DNA of 64,000 nt, from contig NZ_JAAOEO010000018.1 in assembly GCF_011393025.1 (NCBI RefSeq), forward strand, positions 1 through 64,000, written 5' to 3'. Positions 15,558 through 24,551 of this stretch are shown here, in pieces. The position numbers and the translations under genes were made by a program. Under the pieces are notes generated by a model. The model worked only from the letters and a program-made list of their open reading frames with translations. It had not been told where the DNA came from and did not search any database. This stretch comes from Neobacillus terrae. GTDB lineage: Bacteria; Bacillota; Bacilli; Bacillales; Cytobacillaceae. Numbering within the stretch: position 1 is the first letter of the stretch; the number at the start of each line of letters is the position of its first letter.

Positions 15558-16331
15558 TTAATTATTTAAATTCGTATTTAAATTGCGAAGTGTTTCTCCA
15601 ATTGATTCGTGTATAACGAATGTACTAGAGTCAAGGTCATAGGGTGTATCGCTTTTATTAATAATAATGAGTGGTACGCCTTCCCTTCTGTACAGAGGGA
15701 AGGTAGAAAAAGGTGTTACCTTCAGGCTTGTCCCAAGAACCAGAATACAATCTGCTTCATGGATTAGCTGCATTACCGTATTAAATCCCTCCATAGTAAA
15801 CCACTTTCCTGCATCACCGAAAAGAACTACATCGGGTTTAATATAGCGATCCCTCTTATTCTTTGTCTGGCAATGGTCACACATATAAAACTCCTTCATG
15901 TTTTTCAGCCTATTTGCCATTTCTTCTGTTGAATATTTTGTCCCGCAATTCAAACAAGTAGCCGTTTTCATAGTTCCGTGAAACTCAATTACCTTTTTGC
16001 TTCCTGCTTTTTGATGTAGGGCATCAATGTTTTGAGTAATAATATACGAAACCTTCCCTTCCTTTTCCCATTTCGCAAGTACCTCATGCCCACTATTGGG
16101 TTCTGCGCTGGGGTGATAGAGATTCTCTACCGCAAACTGATAAAATTCTTTTGGGTTCTTAAAAAAATAATCAATAGACAGGATATATTCAGGAGCCATT
16201 GAGTAAATCCCTGTACTCGAGCGAAAATCTTTAATTCCTGATTCCGTACTGATTCCTGCTCCGGTTAAAACCACAATATTCTTTGAATTTCTTACTATAT
16301 CTGTACACTTTTCTAACATGCCGTTTTCCAT
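15558..16331 (-). CDS. Sir2-family NAD-dependent protein deacylase
   Basis: The 257-aa sirtuin has GAGIS (24-28), the NAD motif QNID (100-103), catalytic H118 in EFHGT and a zinc ribbon with C126, C129, C151 and C154. It transfers an acyl group from lysine to NAD, giving O-acyl-ADP-ribose. It groups with the bacterial SrtN/CobB-type enzymes by length. GGGAG lies 8 nt before the ATG. It is a single gene, convergent with the XRE regulator. Confidence 0.93.
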   Translation of the reverse strand: MENGMLEKCTDIVRNSKNIVVLTGAGISTESGIKDFRSSTGIYSMAPEYILSIDYFFKNPKEFYQFAVENLYHPSAEPNSGHEVLAKWEKEGKVSYIITQNIDALHQKAGSKKVIEFHGTMKTATCLNCGTKYSTEEMANRLKNMKEFYMCDHCQTKNKRDRYIKPDVVLFGDAGKWFTMEGFNTVMQLIHEADCILVLGTSLKVTPFSTFPLYRREGVPLIIINKSDTPYDLDSSTFVIHESIGETLRNLNTNLNN

Positions 16332-16506
16332 ATTTGACGCTCCCGGTTAAAAAATACAATTATTTTATTCCCTTTTGATCCCAATACTAGACTTGATTTA
16401 TTCGAATTTCAAAAGCATAACAAAAAAACAAACCCTTAAAATTATACATCTATGAAAGTGAAAACAATCATTCAATCAATAAATAATGCCTTATGAAATA
16501 GATACA

Positions 16507-16600
16507 TTAGAAAAACTTGGCATTCGCCAAGTTCCTTTGGCGGATGCCGTAGTTTTACTTATGCGTTCAGAATTTAGGGATATAAATTCTGATTAGCTAA
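16507..16600 (+). repeat. Dispersed hairpin repeat, copy A (short form)
   Basis: A 94-bp element begins TTAGAAAAACTTGGC and ends CTGATTAGCTAA. It contains two hairpins, AACTTGGC/GCCAAGTT and CAGAATTTA/TAAATTCTG. It is about 90 percent identical to copy B at 30571 and to the ends of copy C at 40201. It lacks the 57-nt central module of copy C. The rest of the gap 16332-16506 shows only a possible promoter for the Sir2 gene. Confidence 0.85.
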
Positions 16601-16603
16601 ATA

Positions 16604-16624
16604 AAAGCAGAGAATTTCTGCTCT
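16604..16624 (-). terminator. Terminator after nnr
   Basis: On the minus strand AGCAGAAATTCTCTGCT folds into a 6-bp stem followed by TTTTATTT, just past the nnr stop. Confidence 0.6.
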
Positions 16625-16625
16625 T

Positions 16626-18170
16626 TTAAGTAAGCCTTTTCAATTCTTCCCTGATACCATCAATAAGATCAGGTGGATTAACTCCATAATGAGATAAAGT
16701 TTTTGCCTTTTCTTCTCCAGTCTTTGCATGCAGGTAGCTGGCCGAAACAAGGGCTTGAATTGGTGAGGCACCTTGAGCTAGAAAAGCACTGACTATACCC
16801 GTGAGTACGTCCCCGCTTCCTCCTTTTCCAAGTGCATCATGACCCAGAGGGTTAATGTATATATCTCCATCAGGTGATGCAATAATGGCGCGATGTCCTT
16901 TTAACAGTAAATATATATTGTTTTCTTTTGCGAAATTATTGGCTATTTCTATACGGTTTTTTTCCACGTCATTTACAGATAAATTTAATAAAACCGCCAT
17001 TTCACCAGGATGAGGAGTGAATATAACATTACCCTGGTATTGTCTTACTATATCAAGGCTGTTTTTTATTAAATACAGTCCATCTGCATCAACAACAATT
17101 GGCTGCCCATTAAGAGATGAGAACAAAGATCTCATCCACTCTTCTCCGCCAGTAAATCTGCTCATACCTGGTCCCACAGCGATTGCTTTTATTTTATTAA
17201 GTGATTGCTTGATTTGATCTATTGCATTTAGAGCAAAGTGGCCTTCCTCTTCATACAGAGGTAAAAATAATGATTCGGGACTTTGGATGGCAGCTAATGG
17301 ATAAATACTTTCAGGAACTCCAAGTGTGACAAGCCCTGCTCCAGCATTTAAGGCAGCTTTTGCTGTGAAAATCGGTGCGCCCACGAAACTGCGTGAGCCG
17401 CCCAAAACAAGGACATGTCCAAAGGTTCCTTTATGTCCATACGCCGGCCGAACGGGTAGAAATTCTTTTGCGAGCGTTTCAGTCATTAATTTCGGTAATT
17501 CAAGTTTCAAATCTTTTATTATCGAAGGCGGCACCGAAATATCCACCGCCTTCCACTCCCCTATATAGCTTGGACCATCATTTAAAAAGAAGCCATTTTT
17601 CGGGAATACGAAGGTAATCGTTTTATCTGCTTTAATGGCAGCACCTTCTACTTTGCCTGTATCACTGCTGACACCAGAGGGAATATCGACTGAAATCACC
17701 AGTTTATCCATAGCTATTTCGTTTACCAAAGAAATTGCCTTACTGACAGGCTCGCGAACTGGCCCGCTAACTCCAGTTCCGAGGATGGCATCTACAATAA
17801 TGTCTGCCTTTTCTATTTCAACGCGGAGTTCTTCTATCTCTGAAAAATATAAAATCGGCAGACCTCTTTGGAAGTAGGCATCATAATGGATTTTGGCATC
17901 TCCATTAATCCTCTTTGGGTCAGTGACTAAATAAAGAAGCGGATTGTATCCTATATCAAAAAGCCTGCGGGCAATGACAAAACCATCTCCCCCGTTATTT
18001 CCGCTTCAGGCAAGAACAACAATTTTGGAATTTATTCCCTTGGCAGCAGCGTTTACCTCTTCAGCTACTTTTGCACCGGCATTTTCCATTAACACGATGC
18101 CAGGCAGTCCTAATTTTTCGATTGTATACTGATCCATTTGCTGCATGTCCTTTTGTCCTGCGACAAACAT
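16626..18170 (-). pseudogene. nnr: Bifunctional NAD(P)H-hydrate epimerase/dehydratase (Nnr), nonsense codon in the epimerase domain
   Basis: Nnr repairs hydrated NAD(P)H. From an ATG at 18170 (GGAGGG 6 nt upstream) the frame reads the complete YjeF N-domain and C-terminal dehydratase, except that TGA at 18006-18008 replaces the glycine codon in the conserved VVLAGSGNNGGDG loop. Downstream are GTGVSGPVREP, SVDIPSGVSS, the dehydratase motif GHDALGKGGSGDVLTG and a normal C-terminus. A TTG start at 17729 could still yield an isolated dehydratase domain of 367 aa, but without a clear ribosome binding site. One substitution (GGA to TGA) explains the break, so it is recent. Confidence 0.85.
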
Positions 18171-18456
18171 ATCCATCCCTCCGATTAGGAGTTTTTTATT
18201 CTAATATTACCTTCTTAGATCTTTTTCAACTAATTTTAAATTTCTATCTTCATTAATCCGTCAGTGGAGAAGCGTTTAAATTTGGAACGCTTAACATCAC
18301 TTTGCCCCATGTTTTAAAAGATTTGAAATTGTACCGGTCTAGCTAACATCAAATTAACTTTTATCTTGATTAGATTTCATGTTAAAAGAATCTATTAACA
18401 TACTAACATTTCTTTATAAACCCCACAGAAAAATTCCAGGTAAGATAATCTTCAAT
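18171..18456. other. Gene-free stretch
   Basis: About 290 bp between nnr and the coiled-coil gene. No ribosome binding site with an ORF, no repeat copy and no clear hairpin was seen. Confidence 0.4.
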
Positions 18457-18483
18457 AAAAAACTCCCTGTTTGTCAGGAAGCA
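18457..18483 (-). terminator. Terminator of the coiled-coil gene
   Basis: On the minus strand CTTCCTG and CAGGGAG form a 7-bp stem (one G-U pair) around ACAAA, followed by TTTTTT. Confidence 0.7.
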
Positions 18484-18486
18484 AAA

Positions 18487-19059
18487 TTAAAGTTGAAAGG
18501 TTTTACGATAATCATTAAGTTCCATCTCTATGGAAGTAATTATTGCAAGGTATCTCTTACATAATTCTTCATTATCAAAATCATCGCCTTCTCCTAATAC
18601 TTTCCACTTCAAAAAAGTGTTATCGATTTCTTGGACGGCTTTGGCAATTTCTTCTTCAAGTAGATGGAAATTCTTATAGAGTAAAGGTCTAATTAGATGG
18701 TTATATGGCTCTGAATGAAATGTGCTTTCTCCTGTTTGTGGATTCCACTCTATGACTTGTACATCGTTATTTACTTTAAGAATTTCATTGTAGGCTTCCA
18801 ATTTTTTAGCAATCTGTTCCCTTTTGAATTGATCCTTTAATATTTCTAATTGTCTTTGATTCTGTTTTTCTTGAATATCTAATTGATGTTTATACTGTGC
18901 TTCCTGGATTTCCAATTGTTTTTTATGCTGTGTTTTTTGCTTTTCAATCTCGAATTCTTTTTGTCTATTAAATTGGGAGGATTGAAGAAAGTAAGAAACA
19001 ACACCGGTAGAAACTGTACCAACAGCAACACTTATTAGCGCGATAAATGCATCATTCAT
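18487..19059 (-). CDS. Membrane-anchored coiled-coil protein
   Basis: The family is not recognised. The 190-aa protein has one N-terminal membrane helix (about residues 5-25, FIALISVAVGTVSTGVVSYF). A long charged coiled coil follows at about 28-95, with seven- and ten-residue repetition of Q-K-x-Q-L-E-I-Q (KKQLEIQEAQYKHQLDIQEK and onward). It ends in a helical cytoplasmic domain. The layout resembles small membrane-anchored scaffolds found in phage or defence contexts, but no partner is adjacent. TAAAGGAG precedes the ATG and a terminator follows, so it is monocistronic. Confidence 0.7.
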   Translation of the reverse strand: MNDAFIALISVAVGTVSTGVVSYFLQSSQFNRQKEFEIEKQKTQHKKQLEIQEAQYKHQLDIQEKQNQRQLEILKDQFKREQIAKKLEAYNEILKVNNDVQVIEWNPQTGESTFHSEPYNHLIRPLLYKNFHLLEEEIAKAVQEIDNTFLKWKVLGEGDDFDNEELCKRYLAIITSIEMELNDYRKTFQL

Positions 19060-19177
19060 ACCAACACTCCTTTAGCATTAATGAATATTAAATAATGCAA
19101 GGAAAAATGAATGTAATGATAAAATAAAAGCACATTAAAAATTTACAAATAGATTCCTTTGGAATGTTGAACAAGAA

Positions 19178-20068
19178 TCATTTAGTGCTGCCTAAATAGG
19201 TTTCATCCAACTGTTTTATTACAAATGGCCATGCTTCTTTATGCTGGTCCCGTGATGCCTCATCCGGAAAACCTGCGTGGCTTAGCCGTAAGTTTGTCCC
19301 ATTGCCAATTGGTTCGAGTTCAACTGTTACTACTGTCTCTGCTCCCCTGGTTCCCTCAGCACCAGTAACCCAAGTTAATTCTACCAATCGGTTTGGCTCC
19401 AGCCTTAAGAATCTTCCATAATGCGGATGACGCTGCATCTCACTTTGATTCTCGAATTTAAATTGGGTTTCAAAGAAGAATGCTGAATTAACTTCTCCCT
19501 TCATTAATACAGTACCGGGAGCTGCGAACCATTGATCAAACTGCTGCGTCCAGGCTTTATATAGAATTTCAGGCGCTGCTTCCATCACACGCTCTACAGT
19601 CAAACCAAAAGGTCTTTTTGAAAGATCAGGCATAATAACAGCCTTAATCCCTTTTCGCAAATTAATGTCAAACTCAAGATAAGCCTTCATGCAATTAAGC
19701 ATGTCAACCCAGCCTTGGGTTTGCTGGCTAAAGCATTTAAGTCCCTCCTCAGTACATTCCCAGCCCTCTTCAAATACGTTAACAGAAGTTTTTCCCGTAT
19801 CTAATTCTTCAAGTTTAATATCTACCTTCGTTTCTGCCCCGCTAGCTGTCCATAAAAAAGAAATGAAGTTTTTCTCAATAGTTGTTACCTGAATAGATAA
19901 TTCCGCGCCTGCATCATCCCAGCTCCATAGGACCGTTTTTCCTACTTCAAGTCGTCCGCTGCCGCTTGATATAAAGTAATTAGACATCTTCTCAGGAGAT
20001 AAAATTGCTTCTAGAACTACATCAACAGGTTTTGAAATGACTGATTCTACTTCCACTTTTAGTTTCAT
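19178..20068 (-). CDS. Two-domain SRPBCC (AHSA1-like) protein
   Basis: The 296-aa protein is two fused SRPBCC domains. Domain 1 covers residues 1-140, with VESVISKPVDVVLEAILSPE and TGKTSVNVFEEGW, ending QTQGWVDMLNCMKAYLE. Domain 2 covers 145-296, with GLTVERVMEAAPEILYKAW, QFDQWFAAPGTVLM and TNLRLSHAGFPDE, ending AWPFVIKQLDE. Each is normally a separate protein of about 140 aa, so this is a natural tandem fusion. Domain 2 has the full Bet v 1-like signature with the LxHxGF motif. It is monocistronic with no adjacent ArsR gene. The ligand is unknown. Confidence 0.85.
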   Translation of the reverse strand: MKLKVEVESVISKPVDVVLEAILSPEKMSNYFISSGSGRLEVGKTVLWSWDDAGAELSIQVTTIEKNFISFLWTASGAETKVDIKLEELDTGKTSVNVFEEGWECTEEGLKCFSQQTQGWVDMLNCMKAYLEFDINLRKGIKAVIMPDLSKRPFGLTVERVMEAAPEILYKAWTQQFDQWFAAPGTVLMKGEVNSAFFFETQFKFENQSEMQRHPHYGRFLRLEPNRLVELTWVTGAEGTRGAETVVTVELEPIGNGTNLRLSHAGFPDEASRDQHKEAWPFVIKQLDETYLGSTK

Positions 20069-20157
20069 TTTATCCTCTCCATACTCATGAAATGTTGGTG
20101 AATTTCATTACTCTCTTTTTATTCGATTAATTTAACTGAAAACCTTTTGAAAAAAGT

Positions 20158-20190
20158 AAAAAGGCTGCCCCTTTTAACCTTGGACAACCT
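20158..20190 (-). terminator. Terminator of the first RsbR paralog
   Basis: On the minus strand AAGGTTGTCC and GGGCAGCCTT pair over ten positions (with G-U pairs) and run into TTTTTAC. Confidence 0.7.
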
Positions 20191-21011
20191 TATTGCTTAC
20201 CAATATGCTCCAGTGCTTGTTCAACATTTGAAAAGGATTCTACACCTGCAAAGTTTATTCCAATACCTACAGTATTGGATGCTAAATCAGGTCTTATTCC
20301 GGTAAAGATAACTTGAATTCCAATTAGCCGAAGAACGCGGTAAAGATTGAATATATGATTTGCCACCTCGGAATCGATATTGACAATACCTGAAAAATCG
20401 ATAATAAGAGATTCTATCCTATGTTTACTTATCTTCGGTACTGTATGGTTAAATAGATGCTGAGCCCTTTCATAATCAATCGTACCTATCAGCGGTAAAA
20501 TAGCTGTTCCATCCTGAATTGGAACTATGGGCGAAGATAACTCCATGATCTCCTTACGCTTCTTTTTATCCTCAATCTCTGTTAGGGTTTCGTTATCTAT
20601 AATCGCTTTAGTCAAACCAATATCGAGCATATAATTTAATCGATTTTGAATCATTGCCGCCTCTTCAATTGGTAAATTATGACTACTGCTAATGGATGTA
20701 AGGCGTTTATTAAAAAATAAACGTACTTCCGCGTATGGCGCAACAATGTCAGAAACTTTAGAGGAAGTCGTTGACTTTAGTTCATGGGTTTTATACCATT
20801 CGTTAAACCTTTGAGCCACTTCTTGATCATTCTCGAGGTTGATTACCTCTGCTAAAAATTGAATAAATTCAGTTTGGAAATTAATTAAGTTCGTTTTTAT
20901 GAATTCAGGTACTTCATAGGGAAGCTTACTGATATTATATTCGATCACATCAGTCGCGATTAATTTTGCATTTGCTTTAATATACTTTGATACCTTTGAA
21001 ACAGAATTCAT
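20190..21011 (-). CDS. RsbR-family STAS protein lacking the canonical phospho-threonines
   Basis: The roughly 273-aa protein has an N-terminal helical globin-like RsbR sensor (1-145) and a C-terminal STAS domain (about 155-273: SSPIVPIQDGTAILPLIGTI, IIDFSGIVNIDSEVANHIFN, VIFTGIRPDLASNTVGIGI). RsbR co-antagonists build the stressosome with RsbS and are phosphorylated by RsbT on two threonines. Here the first position is Tyr (GTIDYERA instead of GTIDTERA) and the second is Ser (VNIDSEVA instead of V-D-T-x-V-A). The start at 21011 has AAGGAT 10 nt upstream. No rsbS or rsbT is nearby. Confidence 0.88.
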   Translation of the reverse strand: MNSVSKVSKYIKANAKLIATDVIEYNISKLPYEVPEFIKTNLINFQTEFIQFLAEVINLENDQEVAQRFNEWYKTHELKSTTSSKVSDIVAPYAEVRLFFNKRLTSISSSHNLPIEEAAMIQNRLNYMLDIGLTKAIIDNETLTEIEDKKKRKEIMELSSPIVPIQDGTAILPLIGTIDYERAQHLFNHTVPKISKHRIESLIIDFSGIVNIDSEVANHIFNLYRVLRLIGIQVIFTGIRPDLASNTVGIGINFAGVESFSNVEQALEHIGKQ

Positions 21012-21117
21012 TATGCCCACTATCCTTATATGTCTGTATAGTTATATACTAACAAATTGTTCACCTTTAAACTTACAATAATCTAGTTTACGCAAATAGT
21101 AAATAAATAACAATTAC

Positions 21118-21290
21118 AAAGGTCCATTTAGCTTCTTAATGATACCTGGAACTTCTGCTAAATCATCAATATAAAATCTTCTTTACATTCTCCCAATTGT
21201 TATCTCTTTTCCAGATCCCTTTTATTCCCGCATTTTGGGCTGCTTCTACATCATTTAAGGGGTGGTCTCCATAAAAAAAGAGTTGCAGCA
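21118..21290 (-). pseudogene. C-terminal remnant of a HAD-superfamily hydrolase
   Basis: On the minus strand a frame reads FYGDHPLNDVEAAQNAGIKG, IWKRDNNWENVKK and then stops. The adjacent frame continues DDLAEVPGIIKKLNG. This is motif IV (GDhp.nDv..A..aG) and the tail of a subfamily IA HAD phosphatase, with a frameshift and no N-terminal part. It fills most of the 21012-21310 gap. Confidence 0.7.
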
Positions 21291-21310
21291 AATTGCATCT
21301 GTTTAAAATA

Positions 21311-22360
21311 TTAACTGAATCCCAAGACTGGATGCGGTACATATGGCTCTTCCAGATAGGAAACTTCTTCAGGAGTCAGTTTCACATAAAGTGCATCAAC
21401 TGCGTCCTCTAAATGCTTCATTTTGGTTGCACCAATGATGGGGGCTGTCACCGGCTCTTTTTGGAGAACCCATGCCAACGCAACTTGTGCTCTTGGAAGA
21501 CCACGATTTTCTGCCAGTTCTGCAACACGTTCGACCACTTGCTGATCTGCTTCAACAGTAGCAGCATAAAGTGTTTTTCCAAATTCATCTGTTTCCGAAC
21601 GAGCTGTTGTCTCATCCCATTCGCGTGTCAGCTTTCCTCGGGCAAGAGGACTCCAAGGAATCACGCCGATTTTTTCTTCCCTGCATAGCGGAAGCATTTC
21701 CCTTTCTTCTTCACGATATAGCAGGTTTAAATGGTTTTGCATGGAAACAAACTTGGTCCAGCCATTTTTTTCGGCCACATGCTGGGCCTTTAAGAACTGC
21801 CAGGCGTACATGGAAGAAGCCCCTATGTATCTTGCCTTTCCTGCCTTTACCACATCATGTAAAGCTTCCAATGTTTCCTCAATTGGAGTATTGTAGTCCC
21901 AGCGGTGTATCTGGTAGAGATCGACATAATCAGTTCCAAGTCTTTTTAGGCTATTATCAATTTCGCTCAGGATCGCTTTTCGTGAAAGCCCGCCCCCATT
22001 TGGCCCTTTATGCATACGGCCATGGACTTTTGTTGCAAGGACGATTTCATCCCTGTTGGCATAGTCCTTCAATGCACGCCCTACGATTTCTTCACTTGTT
22101 CCATCTGAATAAACATTGGCCGTATCGAAAAAGTTAATTCCAAAATCAAGTGCTTTTTTTATAATTGGACGGCTTTGCTCTTCATCAAGAACCCAACTGT
22201 GATTTCCTCGCTCAGGAACTCCAAAACTCATACATCCCACACATAATCTTGAAACGTCCATACCTGTATTGCCAAGCTTTACAAAGTCCATTTTCTTCCC
22301 TGCTTTCGATTTAGTTTTTTTATTAAATCCATTATACATAAGTTTCCATGGGAAACTCAT
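21311..22360 (-). CDS. Aldo/keto reductase
   Basis: The NADPH-dependent AKR (TIM barrel) has the catalytic tetrad visible: D in INFFDTANVYSDG, Y five residues later, K in VLATKVHG and H in YQIHRWD. It groups with the AKR11/AKR12-like YhdN or general stress GSP69 group. The conserved domain begins at MDFVKLGNTGMDV (22291), but the best site, GGAAGGAG, lies 7 nt before an ATG at 22360. This would add 23 basic residues (MSFPWKLMYNGFNKK and onward). Either that extension is real or the start at 22291 (AGGGAAG) is used. Confidence 0.88.
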   Translation of the reverse strand: MSFPWKLMYNGFNKKTKSKAGKKMDFVKLGNTGMDVSRLCVGCMSFGVPERGNHSWVLDEEQSRPIIKKALDFGINFFDTANVYSDGTSEEIVGRALKDYANRDEIVLATKVHGRMHKGPNGGGLSRKAILSEIDNSLKRLGTDYVDLYQIHRWDYNTPIEETLEALHDVVKAGKARYIGASSMYAWQFLKAQHVAEKNGWTKFVSMQNHLNLLYREEEREMLPLCREEKIGVIPWSPLARGKLTREWDETTARSETDEFGKTLYAATVEADQQVVERVAELAENRGLPRAQVALAWVLQKEPVTAPIIGATKMKHLEDAVDALYVKLTPEEVSYLEEPYVPHPVLGFS

Positions 22361-22398
22361 GTTATGACTCCTTCCTTTATCAAAATATAAAACAAAAA

Positions 22399-22421
22399 GA
22401 GCAGGAAAACTCCCCGCTCTA
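22399..22421 (-). terminator. Terminator of the mhqOP-like operon
   Basis: On the minus strand AGAGCGGG and CCTGCTCT form a stem around GAGTTTT, followed by TTTTTGTTTT. Confidence 0.75.
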
Positions 22422-22470
22422 ATCATTTATTAATAAGATTTATTTAAAATGCTTCTGTTGGGACCAAAAC

Positions 22471-23418
22471 TCAGTCTAACTCTCTTACCTCAATTGGAAT
22501 CAGTGTACGTTCCAACTGTCTTCGGTGTGGCTCAAATTGTACAGGAAGCATTAAGTTTGTGCCCATTGTTTCCTTTGATTCATCATGAGTAAATCCAGGA
22601 GGGTCGGTCGCAATTTCAAAAAGAATTTCCCCATGTTCTCTGAAATATACGGCATTAAAATAGTTTCTGTCACGTACTGGAGTAACCCTGTATCCATTTG
22701 TTTCAATATGATTTTTCCAATCTAATTGATCATGGTTGTCACTTGCCCGCCATGCAATATGGTGGACAGTACCTACTCCCATACGTCCTCGCCCAATAGG
22801 GGTTAATTTTAAATCAATAATATTACCGATTTCAGCAGTTGAACGATAACGGGTAAAATCTCCTTCTTCCCCAATTAATTCGAGACCCATTACTTTATTT
22901 AACAAATCGGCTGTTTTGTCTGGCTGTGAAGATAAAAGAGTCGCTCCTCCAAATCCTTTTATGGCAAAATCGGGTGTTATTTCCCCAAAACACCATGTAT
23001 TAGCATCTCCTTCTTCTCTTTCAACAATTTCCAAGTGAAGACCGTGCGGATCATCAAATTCCAAATACTGCTCACCAAAACGTTCCATTTTTGAATAAGG
23101 GATTTGAAATTTTTCGAGCCGCTTTTCCCAAAAATCAGTGGCGGCAATCGGAACAACATAGGATGTGACTCCTACCTGGCCATCTCCAATGGTCCCCTGT
23201 TGAGCACCTGCCCAAGGGAAGAAGGTGATAATTGTACCTGGCTTACCGCTTTCATTGCCAAAATACAGATGATACGTACCCGGATCATCAAAATTCACCG
23301 TTTTCTTCACCAAACGAAGACCTAAAACACCCGCATAGAAATCCACGTTCTCTTGAGGATGTCCAACTATGGCTGTTATATGGTGAATACCTATTGTTTT
23401 TTTACTCACTATGTTCAC
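22471..23418 (-). CDS. Ring-cleaving VOC dioxygenase (MhqO/MhqA family)
   Basis: The 315-aa protein has two tandem VOC modules. Module 1 begins GIHHITAIVGHPQENVDFYA with the metal histidine and module 2 begins around IKGFGGATLLSSQ. The second metal ligand set is VHHIAWRA near 220, and the Glu is in GEILFEIATDPPGF near 280. It matches MhqO/MhqA of B. subtilis, induced by hydroquinones and catechols through the MhqR repressor. It is the second gene of a two-gene operon after a DoxX protein, the mhqO-mhqP pairing in reversed order, with MhqR-like operators upstream. Confidence 0.9.
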   Translation of the reverse strand: MNIVSKKTIGIHHITAIVGHPQENVDFYAGVLGLRLVKKTVNFDDPGTYHLYFGNESGKPGTIITFFPWAGAQQGTIGDGQVGVTSYVVPIAATDFWEKRLEKFQIPYSKMERFGEQYLEFDDPHGLHLEIVEREEGDANTWCFGEITPDFAIKGFGGATLLSSQPDKTADLLNKVMGLELIGEEGDFTRYRSTAEIGNIIDLKLTPIGRGRMGVGTVHHIAWRASDNHDQLDWKNHIETNGYRVTPVRDRNYFNAVYFREHGEILFEIATDPPGFTHDESKETMGTNLMLPVQFEPHRRQLERTLIPIEVRELD

Positions 23419-23514
23419 TCCTTTTGTTGTTCCTAAATACTGGTTCTTTTCAGTTGCATTTTATATTTCCCCATTTTTAAAAACAGGAATTGAAAATCAT
23501 TAATTAAAGTATTT

Positions 23515-23913
23515 TTAAAATAACAGAGCGTCTAATGCGTATTTGCCTGGTCCTGCTAGCGCAACAGCAACTGCAGTCACTAATAAGATCAGATTGTATT
23601 CATACCCATTTCCTGTAGACCAAAATCCATTAGGACCATGCACCTTAATAATTGCTATAACCATTGTGGCCGCAATCATTACTCCGGCAAGAGGAGTTAA
23701 AAAACCTAAAGCAAATAAAAGTCCTCCGAAAAATTCTGCAAGCCCAGCAATCAATGCCATCGTAACACCAGGCTTAATACCGATTGAGTCCATCCATCCG
23801 CCTGTTCCTTTTAATCCATAGCCGCCGAACCAGCCAAATAATTTTTGTGACCCATGACCCATAAATGAAAGCCCGATAACCAAACGAATTAATAATAAAC
23901 CTATACTTACCAT
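23515..23913 (-). CDS. DoxX-family membrane protein (MhqP-like)
   Basis: The 132-aa protein has four membrane helices and the DoxX signature LLIRLVIGLSFMGHGSQKLF at the N-terminus, LAEFFGGLLFALGF in the middle and a GYEYNLILLVTAVAV helix near the end. It is related to MhqP. It heads the operon with the ring-cleaving dioxygenase, and two MhqR-like inverted repeats lie in its promoter region, so it should be induced by quinone-like compounds. It differs in sequence from the DoxX protein at 11841. Confidence 0.9.
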   Translation of the reverse strand: MVSIGLLLIRLVIGLSFMGHGSQKLFGWFGGYGLKGTGGWMDSIGIKPGVTMALIAGLAEFFGGLLFALGFLTPLAGVMIAATMVIAIIKVHGPNGFWSTGNGYEYNLILLVTAVAVALAGPGKYALDALLF

Positions 23914-23939
23914 GTTTATTCCTCCTAAAAGAATGAATT

Positions 23940-23957
23940 TATCTTGATTTCGAGATA
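23940..23957. promoter_or_regulatory. MhqR-type operator 1
   Basis: TATCTTGATTTCGAGATA is an 8-2-8 inverted repeat with one mismatch, 27 bp before the doxX start. It agrees with the known MhqR box, an inverted repeat of TATCTcgA. Confidence 0.7.
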
Positions 23958-24008
23958 TTTATTTAAAAAAATAAAAGAGCAATTGATTTATTTTACTTTG
24001 AATTTAAA

Positions 24009-24026
24009 TATCTTGAATCTGAGATA
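24009..24026. promoter_or_regulatory. MhqR-type operator 2
   Basis: TATCTTGAATCTGAGATA is a second inverted repeat with the same TATCT/AGATA ends, 51 bp upstream of operator 1. Paired sites of this kind would allow tight repression of the doxX-dioxygenase operon. Confidence 0.65.
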
Positions 24027-24130
24027 ATAATACAACCTATAAAATAGATTGTCAAGAACATTAAAGTAGAAATTTTAATTGAGTCATCGTCGCCTGGGTA
24101 GCTCTTCTGATCCATTATTCATAAAAGGAT

Positions 24131-24232
24131 TTATTTAAAAACCTTTACACCCCCATAAACTCCTGCAAGGAAAATACTTGTTAAAACAATCATGTAAAAA
24201 ACAACCCATCCCCATTTGCCATAATGAAGCAA
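24131..24232 (-). pseudogene. Possible small membrane-protein remnant
   Basis: A minus-strand frame reads HYGKWGWVVFYMIVLTSIFL then AGVYGGVKVFK and a stop, a plausible membrane segment with a basic end. There is no ribosome binding site before the only start (TTG), so it may be the tail of a lost gene. Nothing else is supported from 24027 to 24500. Confidence 0.3.
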
Positions 24233-24551
24233 GTAATTATAAGAACAAAAATTAACCAAGGCGGTACTAGTACGCATGTCTATCAATACATCCGTGAAAT
24301 AAAGTTACAACTAATCAACCAATCTGAGGAAAAAGTAGAAGTACTATTATTCCAATCCTTTTTCTTATAAACTGGCCCTCATAGGTCTTAGACCGCCCTA
24401 TTTTTTAAATCCGAAATATGAACAATACTATTCTATTCTGTTTGTCTTTTTATTTTTAAAAATTATTGATCAGTATATGAGGACCTGCACACCAGCCTAT
24501 TTATAAAACATAAGATAAGTTGATAATTATAAACGCAGGAGGTGCCCAATT

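Noticed and set aside
18006..18008. Selenocysteine or recoding at the UGA in nnr
   Set aside because: The position is a structural glycine in GSGNNGGDG, no SECIS-like hairpin directly follows, and UAG and UAA breaks occur in other genes.
24131..24232. Intact small membrane-protein gene
   Set aside because: There is a plausible membrane segment but no usable start with a ribosome binding site; kept only as a weak remnant.
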